From positions 1 through 13,005 of the forward strand of contig CAZHMN010000081.1 in the NCBI GenBank assembly GCA_964533705.1: a stretch of 13,005 nt of DNA, in the 5' to 3' direction. Of this stretch, positions 1-5,825 are shown piece after piece. The DNA comes from CAZHMN01 sp964533705 (GTDB lineage Bacteria > Electryoneota > B3-LCP). How positions within the stretch are numbered: the stretch's first letter is position 1; the number at the start of each line of letters is the position of its first letter. The notes under the pieces were generated by a model that did no database searches, was not told where the DNA came from, and saw only the letters and a list, made by a program, of their open reading frames with translations. Made by a program: the position numbers and the translations under genes.

Positions 1-464
1 ATTCCACGAAGAGCTTCGGTGACATGTTCCCGCACCACCTCTTCCATCACGCCCGCTTCCCGCTGATCCAGCGTCTCCCCCACGCAGACGATGGGAATTA
101 AGCCGTGCTTTAAGGCCGCTTCGGTCTTCCGCCGCACCGTTTCATTGGTTTCGCCGAAGTACTGGCGGCGTTCGGAATGGCCGATGATAACGTAAGTACA
201 GCCGGAGCTCTTCAGCATCGGAGCGGAGATTTCGCCGGTATAGGCGCCGGTATCTTCCCAGTAGAGATCCTGGGCTCCCAGGGCAATTCGGGTGTTCTTG
301 AAAACCTCAGCAGCAAGGTGTAAGGCCGTATAGGGCGGACAGACGGCGATTTTCACCCTGGAAAAAGGCGACAATCTGGCTCGCAGTTGACGGCACAGCT
401 CCAAGGTTTTTTCGCTGTCAGCGGGATTGAGTTTCCAATTTCCCGCGATGAATTTCGTTCGCAT
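1..464 (-). CDS. tpiA: Triose-phosphate isomerase, 3' end cut by window
   Basis: Interconverts dihydroxyacetone phosphate and glyceraldehyde 3-phosphate in the cytoplasm. About 154 N-terminal residues are visible of a protein that is normally near 250. The start reads MRTKFIAGNWKLN, the classical TIM opening with the active-site Asn9 and Lys11. IIGHSERR with the electrophilic His near residue 96 and the following YFGETNE segment are present. The catalytic Glu (about residue 165 in the family) lies beyond the window edge. The ATG at 464-462 is fixed by the conserved N-terminus, although no good Shine-Dalgarno precedes it. It is the last visible gene of the gap-pgk-tpi run, 54 bases after the pgk stop, with a hairpin in that gap. 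The identification is secure; only completeness is unknown. Confidence 0.96.
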   Translation of the reverse strand, partial: MRTKFIAGNWKLNPADSEKTLELCRQLRARLSPFSRVKIAVCPPYTALHLAAEVFKNTRIALGAQDLYWEDTGAYTGEISAPMLKSSGCTYVIIGHSERRQYFGETNETVRRKTEAALKHGLIPIVCVGETLDQREAGVMEEVVREHVTEALRG

Positions 465-487
465 GGTTCTGATCTATGATTTTTCAC

Positions 488-507
488 GGCAGAGAAAAAC
501 CTCTGCC
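488..507 (-). promoter_or_regulatory. Intergenic hairpin between pgk and tpiA
   Basis: A perfect 7-base inverted repeat, GGCAGAG / CTCTGCC, encloses a 6-base loop (arms 501-507 and 488-494). It sits in the 54-base gap between the pgk stop and the tpiA start. In the transcript it is followed by GUGAAAAAUC rather than a U-run, so it does not look like a rho-independent terminator. An mRNA-processing, stability or attenuation role is possible, but that is inference. Confidence 0.5.
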
Positions 508-518
508 CTGCCAACTTC

Positions 519-1718
519 TCACTTCGCGTCACTTAACGCCGCCACGCCGGGCAGAACCTTGCCCTCCAGAAATTTCAGTGAAGCGCCGCCGCCCGTTGAA
601 ACGTGGCTGATTTTGTCTTCCAGGCCGAACTGGGCGATGGCTGCAGCAGAATCCCCGCCGCCTACGATGGTTGTGGCGTCCCAGGAGGTCGCTTCAGCGA
701 GCGCTTCGGCGATGGCGCGCGTTCCTGTAGCGAACGGAGTCATTTCAAAAACCCCCATGGGGCCGTTCCAAACGACGGTCTTGGCTTCCAGGATTTTTCG
801 GCGGAACAATTCGACGGTTTCAGGCCCGATATCCAATCCCTGCCAACCGGGATCAATTTTATCTGCGGGCATAATTCGCGTTCGCGCCGAGGCGTCGAAT
901 TTATCCGCTGCAATAGTGTCCTTCGGCAGCAGGAATTCCGCCTTGGCAGAATCGGCCAATTTTAGAACCTCTTTTGCGACCTCGATGGTTTCAGGATCGA
1001 AAAGCGAATCCCCGATTTCAAATCCTTTGGCCTTCATAAAGGCGAAGGTCATCCCACCGCCGATCAGCAGACTGTCCACCTTGGGGAGCAGATTCTTGAT
1101 GACGTCAATCTTGCCGGATATCTTGGCCCCGCCCAGAATAGCCACGAAGGGACGCCGGGGATTCTCGAGAGCTTTACCCAGATAATCCAACTCCTTCAAC
1201 ATGAGATAACCGGCGGCGCGCTGCTGAATGAAGTGAGTTACACCTTCGGTTGATGCGTGCGCCCGGTGCGCGGTTCCGAAAGCATCATTAACGTAAACGT
1301 CACCCAGCCGCGACAAAGCTTCAGCGAAAGCGGGTTCGTTCTTCTCCTCTTCGATATGGAAGCGCAGGTTTTCGAGCAGCAAACAATCGCCGCTGTGCAT
1401 TCGCTTGACCATCCCCTCCACATCGGGACCGATGCAATCGTCGGCGAATTGCACCGGTTGCTTCAGCAATCTCGAGAGGTGATCGGCAACGGGTTTTAAG
1501 CTGAACTCCGGCTTACGCTGACCCTTGGGGCGCCCCAGGTGGGACATTAGAACCGCTTTTCCACCGTCTTTCAGCACTTTCTGGATGGTCGGAAGAGCGG
1601 CGCGGATGCGGATATCATCCCGCACGGTACCGTCTTCGTTCAGGGGCACGTTGAAGTCAACGCGAAGCAGCACGCGTTTGCCGTTCAAAACCACCTGATC
1701 AATACTCAATTTGGGCAT
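519..1718 (-). CDS. pgk: Phosphoglycerate kinase
   Basis: Transfers phosphate between 1,3-bisphosphoglycerate and ADP, yielding 3-phosphoglycerate and ATP; cytoplasmic and reversible. The protein has 399 residues, the normal bacterial length. The N-terminal domain carries RVDFNVPL (residues 19-26) and SHLGRPKG for 3-PG binding. The C-terminal nucleotide domain carries LGGAKISGKI, VVWNGPMGVFE, GGGDSAAA and STGGGASLKFLEG. The ATG at 1718 lies 1 base after the gap stop codon. Its Shine-Dalgarno (AAGGTG) is embedded in the last codons of gap, so the two are very probably translated from one message. No defect was seen. Confidence 0.98.
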   Translation of the reverse strand: MPKLSIDQVVLNGKRVLLRVDFNVPLNEDGTVRDDIRIRAALPTIQKVLKDGGKAVLMSHLGRPKGQRKPEFSLKPVADHLSRLLKQPVQFADDCIGPDVEGMVKRMHSGDCLLLENLRFHIEEEKNEPAFAEALSRLGDVYVNDAFGTAHRAHASTEGVTHFIQQRAAGYLMLKELDYLGKALENPRRPFVAILGGAKISGKIDVIKNLLPKVDSLLIGGGMTFAFMKAKGFEIGDSLFDPETIEVAKEVLKLADSAKAEFLLPKDTIAADKFDASARTRIMPADKIDPGWQGLDIGPETVELFRRKILEAKTVVWNGPMGVFEMTPFATGTRAIAEALAEATSWDATTIVGGGDSAAAIAQFGLEDKISHVSTGGGASLKFLEGKVLPGVAALSDAK

Positions 1719-1719
1719 G

Positions 1720-2715
1720 TTACATCACCTTTTTAATCAGGTCAACCACCCTGCAGGAATAACCCCATTCGTTATCGTACCAAGAGATAACCTTCACCAC
1801 ATTACCGCCCATGACATAGGTTGACAGGGCATCGAAAATGGAGGAGTGCGGATTGCCCACGATATCGGCGGAGACGATGGGATCTTCCGTATATTCCAGA
1901 ATGCCCTTCATGCTTCCTTCAGCCGCCTTCTTCATGGCCGCGTTGACTTCCTCAACCGTCACATCGCGGGAAAGCGTTGCCACCAGGTCAACCACGGAAC
2001 CATCCATCACCGGAACGCGAAAGGCCATACCATCGAGCCTTCCCTTCAATGCGGGTATGATCTTTCCAACGGATTTCGCCGCGCCCGTCGTCGTGGGGAT
2101 GATGGACACCGCCGCTGACCGAGCCCGCCGCAGGTCTTTATGCGGCATATCCAGAAGGCGCTGGTCGTTGGTGTAAGCATGGATGGTCGTCATCAGACCG
2201 TGCTGAACTCCGAAAGCATCGTTCAGCACTTTGACGACAGGAGCGAGACAGTTGGTGGTGCATGAAGCGTTGGAAACGATCGTATGTTCAGGCCTCAAAA
2301 CCTCATCATTGACGCCCAGGACGACCATAGCATCAATCTCATCTTTGGCCGGCACAGTCAGGACGACCTTGGAAGCACCGGCATCCAGGTGACCCGCTAT
2401 CTTGGCGCGCTCGCGGAATACTCCGGTTGATTCGACGACAACGTCTGCGCCCAGTTTTCCCCAGGGGATTTCCGCCGGGCTCTTGATCGCCATGATGGGG
2501 TAGGCCTTGCCGGCGACGACGATATTCTCACCCTCAGCCCGTACTTCATCGGGAAACCTGCCGTGAGTCGAATCGTACTTCAACAGGTGCGCCAGCGTTT
2601 TGGCATCCGTTAGATCATTGATGCCGACGAATTCAAAGTTGGGGTCTTTGTAAGCTGCCTTAAAAACCAGACGTCCGATGCGACCAAACCCGTTAATTCC
2701 TATGCGTATTGCCAT
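1720..2715 (-). CDS. gap: Glyceraldehyde-3-phosphate dehydrogenase, NAD-type
   Basis: Oxidises and phosphorylates glyceraldehyde 3-phosphate to 1,3-bisphosphoglycerate. The protein has 331 residues, the usual length. The Rossmann motif INGFGRIGR is at residues 7-15. The active site SNASCTTNC places the catalytic Cys at 152, with the partner His at 179 in TTIHAYTNDQ. An Asp follows the second beta strand (GINDL, Asp34) and the later segment reads LLDMPHKDLRRAR; both are typical of NAD-preferring GapA rather than NADP-type GapB. The ATG is preceded by a strong GGAGGAAAC ribosome site. It lies 72 bases after fba and 1 base before pgk. Cofactor preference is inferred from these motifs. Confidence 0.98.
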   Translation of the reverse strand: MAIRIGINGFGRIGRLVFKAAYKDPNFEFVGINDLTDAKTLAHLLKYDSTHGRFPDEVRAEGENIVVAGKAYPIMAIKSPAEIPWGKLGADVVVESTGVFRERAKIAGHLDAGASKVVLTVPAKDEIDAMVVLGVNDEVLRPEHTIVSNASCTTNCLAPVVKVLNDAFGVQHGLMTTIHAYTNDQRLLDMPHKDLRRARSAAVSIIPTTTGAAKSVGKIIPALKGRLDGMAFRVPVMDGSVVDLVATLSRDVTVEEVNAAMKKAAEGSMKGILEYTEDPIVSADIVGNPHSSIFDALSTYVMGGNVVKVISWYDNEWGYSCRVVDLIKKVM

Positions 2716-2787
2716 GTTTCCTCCGAGAGTCTATGCCTCCGCCGTTTTCTCGTACCTTTTATATTCGCTTTGAAAGGACGGTTATTA

Positions 2788-3864
2788 TCAATTGACACCT
2801 AATTTTTTCTTCAGCAAGGAGGCCGATCCGACCGCCCGAAAAGCTTTGATGTGCTCGCAAGCCTCTCGATAGGCGTGCTCTTCGATCTCCTTAATGAAAC
2901 TCTCGCCGATCGAGTCAATTTGTTGCTTAAACGGCTTGGTGGCTTCCTTGATGTTCTTGTTATTTTCCTTCGCCCACTTTTCCATCTCGGCCATCAGGTC
3001 CCTGGGAAGGTGCGCGTGGGCGATATTTTGCCAGAGCGTGCCGACGTTGCCCTTGCGGATACCATAATCGGTGAATTGACCCATCAAATGGAGGGGTGTG
3101 CCGGTGATACCGTGCTGAGCAATGCAAACGCCGAACGGTTTAATGGCCTCGAAGATCTCTCCGGTGCGCTGCAGATCTATGTGAACTTCTTCGCCGGGGA
3201 CGTAATTACCGTGCTTGGAGCCGTTGTTGATGGCCAACAAATCCGGTTTTACGCCGTTATCCCTCAGGCCGGAGATAAATGATACAGCTTCTTCAACAGT
3301 GGTAATCTCACCTTCCTGGCCGGCGGATTTAATTTCGCCGACTTCAACCTCCAGACCAATCTGCATTTCACTGATCTTGCGAGCCAGGGAAGAGGTGATG
3401 CGGAGGTTATCTTCGAGCTCGTTGAAGGAAGCGTCTATGGCGAACGAGGTATATCCCGCGGCCAGCTCGGCCGCGATTAAATCGTGAGAAGAATTGATCT
3501 CTTCATCCGAGGTATTCTTCACCGTGATGTGATCGCCGTGAATAAAAAAGGGCTTGCTGAAGTTGATCCTGTCGGCGTAATCAACGATGGTATTCCAGAA
3601 GATCTGGGGCGTTTGACCCGTGTATCCTCCGGTCAGGCCACCCTCGGATTTGGCCAGTTCAAAGGCCACGATCGCATCCAAATCTTCCGCCGCCCGCATA
3701 ATGCCCGGGACGGCGTGCTTGATGCGGATATTGCAGGCCATCACCATGACCTTCTCATCCCGCAAGGCTTCAATGACGGGGTGGCTGCCGATCAAGCATA
3801 TATTGCTTTGTTCGCCCAGCTTTTGCTTGATAAAGTCAGGGCGCAGGTCGAGTAGAGTTTTCAT
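2788..3864 (-). CDS. fba: Divergent class II (zinc) fructose-bisphosphate aldolase
   Basis: Probably cleaves or forms fructose 1,6-bisphosphate. The ATG at 3864 gives 358 residues and is preferred because AGGA lies 6 bases upstream; an in-frame TTG at 3888 has no such site. Class II hallmarks are visible: HGDH with catalytic Asp111 and zinc ligand His112, FAIDAS around 142-147, EVEVGEI with Glu172/Glu174, NNGSKHGNY with His218, and AQHGITGTP with His251. The usual phosphate-binding HGGSG loop is HGITG here, and the usual (M/V)N(I/V)(D/A)T segment reads GNVGT, so the protein is far from E. coli FbaA. It lies between a HEPN gene and gap. The gene neighbourhood supports an FBP role, but another ketose bisphosphate cannot be excluded. 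Confidence 0.85.
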   Translation of the reverse strand: MKTLLDLRPDFIKQKLGEQSNICLIGSHPVIEALRDEKVMVMACNIRIKHAVPGIMRAAEDLDAIVAFELAKSEGGLTGGYTGQTPQIFWNTIVDYADRINFSKPFFIHGDHITVKNTSDEEINSSHDLIAAELAAGYTSFAIDASFNELEDNLRITSSLARKISEMQIGLEVEVGEIKSAGQEGEITTVEEAVSFISGLRDNGVKPDLLAINNGSKHGNYVPGEEVHIDLQRTGEIFEAIKPFGVCIAQHGITGTPLHLMGQFTDYGIRKGNVGTLWQNIAHAHLPRDLMAEMEKWAKENNKNIKEATKPFKQQIDSIGESFIKEIEEHAYREACEHIKAFRAVGSASLLKKKLGVN

Positions 3865-3870
3865 GGTGAG

Positions 3871-3874
3871 TCCT
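3871..3874 (-). promoter_or_regulatory. Ribosome binding site deciding the fba start
   Basis: AGGA lies 6 bases before the ATG at 3864. It supports that start over the in-frame TTG at 3888, which would add eight residues with no homologous look. Confidence 0.7.
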
Positions 3875-3907
3875 GTCTGGGTATACAAGCGCTTTTGAAT
3901 TAATTAG

Positions 3908-3913
3908 ATTATA
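3908..3913 (-). promoter_or_regulatory. Possible -10 element upstream of fba
   Basis: A perfect TATAAT lies in the AT-rich 52-base gap between the HEPN stop and fba, about 44 bases before the fba ATG. No TTGACA-like hexamer is found at 16-18 bases upstream, so this may be chance. If real, it would let fba-gap-pgk-tpi be transcribed independently of the inserted HEPN pair. Confidence 0.25.
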
Positions 3914-3916
3914 TAG

Positions 3917-4306
3917 CTAAATTCCTAATGCTCTTTTTACGAAGTCTGCAATTTTTTTGGCGTGTTTTTTGGCTTCGAGCGCCACATTACGATCATAGTG
4001 TCCTGGCCAGTGGACAGGGTATCGTGTGTCTATATAAAACGGATTTAGATATGCACATGATTCCTTTAAACTATCAACTTCAGGAACAGCCTTTTTGCTA
4101 ATCACAAATAATTCCATGAGGTTATGAATACGTCTCAACTCTAAATCATGGGCAACGATCAGAGCTTTCAAATATTTTTCAGCAGCTTGCTGAAAGTGGA
4201 AACAAACCTGGGAGAAGTATGACGTCTGTTCCAAACTGAGGGAAGCAAATCCAAAGTCCTCATCTGCTTTGTCAATCCATTCTCTGGCGATCTCAATTCG
4301 CTTCAT
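3917..4306 (-). CDS. HEPN domain protein (partner of MNT nucleotidyltransferase)
   Basis: A 129-residue, largely helical protein of the HEPN superfamily (PF05168-like), the family paired with minimal nucleotidyltransferases in toxin-antitoxin-like modules. The opening REWIDKADEDFGFASL, the central FHFQQAAEKYLKAL (36-49), HNLMEL after RR (58-65) and the late YIDTRYP (91-97) are the usual landmarks. The RNase HEPN signature R-x4-6-H is not clearly present: nearby pairs are Arg58/Arg59 with His61, and Arg95 with His99. RNase activity is therefore uncertain. The ATG at 4306 overlaps the upstream MNT gene by 14 bases and has AAGG 6 bases before it. GC is about 41% by hand count, below the flanking glycolytic genes, which suggests a later arrival. 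It may be a toxin or merely a nucleotide-binding partner. Confidence 0.85.
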   Translation of the reverse strand: MKRIEIAREWIDKADEDFGFASLSLEQTSYFSQVCFHFQQAAEKYLKALIVAHDLELRRIHNLMELFVISKKAVPEVDSLKESCAYLNPFYIDTRYPVHWPGHYDRNVALEAKKHAKKIADFVKRALGI

Positions 4307-4622
4307 AAATTACCTTGCCTTCTTCAAAAATCTTTTTCAAGAATGGATCGCCCAGCTGCAATCGCTCCTCCACTTCCGAGGGCTTATAAACAATGAAATC
4401 AGTAGCCAGCGAATAGCGGATCATATTATCAAGCTGACGAATTCTCTCGACACCCAATTCGGGTATGTCTTCCTTAATTAAGAAAAGATCGATATCCGTG
4501 TCCTCATTGACGATCCCGGCCGCCAGGGACCCAAACAGAATGACCTTCTCAGGGTGGTACAGCTTGATTAACTGCTCAAGAATGCTGCGTAATTCCGCCC
4601 GGAAATGCCTCATCGTCAGCAT
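4293..4622 (-). CDS. MNT-type minimal nucleotidyltransferase (partner of HEPN)
   Basis: A 109-residue protein of the DNA polymerase beta-like nucleotidyltransferase superfamily. The active site is intact: Gly31-Ser32 (LFGS), then Asp43 and Asp45 in DTDIDLFLI, and a third acidic residue, Asp75, in ATDFIVYK. In known HEPN-MNT pairs the MNT partner acts as an antitoxin, in studied cases by adding AMP to a HEPN tyrosine; whether that holds here is inference. The ATG at 4622 is preferred because GGAAGGAA lies about 10 bases upstream; a second ATG at 4613 is also in frame. It precedes and overlaps the HEPN gene by 14 bases, which implies co-translation. It sits 85 bases after pfk and interrupts the glycolytic gene run. 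Confidence 0.88.
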   Translation of the reverse strand: MLTMRHFRAELRSILEQLIKLYHPEKVILFGSLAAGIVNEDTDIDLFLIKEDIPELGVERIRQLDNMIRYSLATDFIVYKPSEVEERLQLGDPFLKKIFEEGKVIYEAN

Positions 4623-4661
4623 AAGACACGATTCCTTCCTTCTGTGGTCGAAAATCTTAGT

Positions 4662-4676
4662 GGAAGAGACTCTCCC
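4662..4676. promoter_or_regulatory. 15-bp imperfect palindrome upstream of MNT-HEPN
   Basis: GGAAGAGACTCTCCC is symmetrical at six of seven arm positions around a central base. It lies 40 bases upstream of the MNT start, next to a possible -10 (TAAGAT on the minus strand, 4654-4659), though the matching -35 is poor. It could be an operator for autoregulation of the pair. With only one copy seen, this is tentative. Confidence 0.3.
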
Positions 4677-4707
4677 GTAATGAGCTTTCCGGCAACTGAA
4701 AAAGACG

Positions 4708-5733
4708 CTACCCGAAGAATAATTCGGCGATCTCGTAGAGCTCCATATTCACCTTCTTATTCTCCAAGACGGCATCTGCTAACTTCACGGTAACGATGCT
4801 CTCCGAACGAAGTGCAACCATCTTCCCGAAATCGCCTTTTTTCACTGCGTCCACGGCGCGAACTCCAAATCGGGTGGCCAGGATGCGGTCGTAGGCCGTG
4901 GGGCTGCCTCCGCGCTGGGTGTGCCCCAGAACGGTCAGGCGGGTCTCGATCCCCGTTCTCTCCTCGATCTCATCGCTGACAACCCTGCCGATTCCCCCCA
5001 ATCTTACATGACCGAAGGCATCTTTCTTGTCGCTCTGCACGATGTGATTCCCATCCTTGGAGACAGCACCTTCCGAAACGACGACGATGGAGAAATCCTT
5101 GTGCTGGTGGCGTTTTTTGAGCTTACGGCAGAGCTCATCAATGTCGAAGGGAACTTCAGGGATCAAAATGGCGTCGGCGCCACCGGCGATTCCCGAGTGC
5201 ACCGCGATCCAACCGGAATGCCTCCCCATGACTTCGACCACCATGATGCGATGATGCGATTCCGCGGTGGTATGCAGGCGGTCAATCGCCTCCGTGACGA
5301 TGGACACAGCGGTATTGAAACCGAAGGTAAAATCGGTGCCCTTTATGTCATTATCTATGGTCTTGGGAACGCCGACGATGTTGACGCCATCCTGGAATAA
5401 CTGCAGAGCCACAGAAAGAGTATCTTCACCACCGACGGCGATGAGAGCATCGATACTGTACTTCTTGATGTTGTGTTTGAGTTTGGCCCAATCATCCCGG
5501 CTGGCCTTGGGATTCGTTCTCGAGGTACCCAGAATTGTGCCGCCGCGATGCAGGATCCCGGAGACAGAATAGAGGGAGAGCGGTTCAACCTGGCCGAAAA
5601 TGAGCCCAGCCCAACCGTTTCTGATCCCCAATACGTCCCAATTGTAGGATTCAATGGCACGGCGGGTAACACTACGGATGACTGCATTAAGACCGGGGCA
5701 GTCACCCCCTCCAGTCAGAAGTCCAATGCGCAT
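4708..5733 (-). CDS. pfp: 6-phosphofructokinase, probably pyrophosphate-dependent
   Basis: Phosphorylates fructose 6-phosphate to the 1,6-bisphosphate. The protein has 341 residues and is close to the PfkA fold throughout: LTGGGDCPGLNAVIR (6-20), PKTIDNDIKGTD (123-134) with catalytic Asp127/Asp129, MGRHSGWIA (169-177), SEGA (220-223) and GHTQRGGSP (270-278). Its numbering matches E. coli PfkA at the active site. Position 104 is Asp (GGED, where ATP enzymes have Gly) and position 124 is Lys (ATP enzymes have Gly). This pair is the known signature of PPi-using PFKs. The step would then be reversible and serve both glycolysis and gluconeogenesis. The ATG at 5733 has GAGG 8 bases before it. A promoter lies just upstream, and fba-gap-pgk-tpi follow after the inserted MNT-HEPN pair. 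PfkA is the more cautious name. Confidence 0.93.
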   Translation of the reverse strand: MRIGLLTGGGDCPGLNAVIRSVTRRAIESYNWDVLGIRNGWAGLIFGQVEPLSLYSVSGILHRGGTILGTSRTNPKASRDDWAKLKHNIKKYSIDALIAVGGEDTLSVALQLFQDGVNIVGVPKTIDNDIKGTDFTFGFNTAVSIVTEAIDRLHTTAESHHRIMVVEVMGRHSGWIAVHSGIAGGADAILIPEVPFDIDELCRKLKKRHQHKDFSIVVVSEGAVSKDGNHIVQSDKKDAFGHVRLGGIGRVVSDEIEERTGIETRLTVLGHTQRGGSPTAYDRILATRFGVRAVDAVKKGDFGKMVALRSESIVTVKLADAVLENKKVNMELYEIAELFFG

Positions 5734-5763
5734 AGTTTATCCTCATAATTTCTGAAACTTATA

Positions 5764-5792
5764 AAGTTAAACCCTGGATCACTTCCAGTCAA
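5764..5792 (-). promoter_or_regulatory. Predicted sigma70-type promoter for pfk
   Basis: TTGACT (5787-5792), a 17-base spacer, and TAACTT (5764-5769) would start transcription near 5757, giving a leader of about 24 bases before the pfk ATG. The spacer holds a perfect inverted repeat, CTGGA-N5-TCCAG (5774-5788), a good place for a repressor site. A second, weaker AT-rich repeat (GAAAA/TTTTC, 5795-5809) lies just upstream. Confidence 0.5.
5774..5788. promoter_or_regulatory. Inverted repeat inside the pfk promoter spacer
   Basis: CTGGA and TCCAG arms are separated by 5 bases. The repeat lies between the predicted -35 and -10 and just touches the -35. It could be an operator for a carbon-responsive regulator; no regulator gene is in the window, so the partner is unknown. 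Confidence 0.3.
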
Positions 5793-5825
5793 GCGAAAAT
5801 GAACTTTTCTACGCAAAATCAACCT

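Noticed and set aside
427..1185. Long plus-strand open frame (252 codons) opposite pgk
   Set aside because: It is antisense to a perfectly conserved pgk gene, has no recognisable domain and no neighbours in its direction.
1238..1423. Minus-strand 61-codon frame inside pgk
   Set aside because: It is an out-of-frame shadow within pgk, with no ribosome site or known domain.
2716..2787. Possible terminator or promoter between fba and gap
   Set aside because: No strong stem with a U-run and no well-spaced -35/-10 pair was found; the gap looks like an ordinary intra-operon spacer.
3865..3888. Longer fba start at TTG 3888
   Set aside because: It lacks a ribosome site and adds eight residues without family support; ATG 3864 has AGGA at the right distance.
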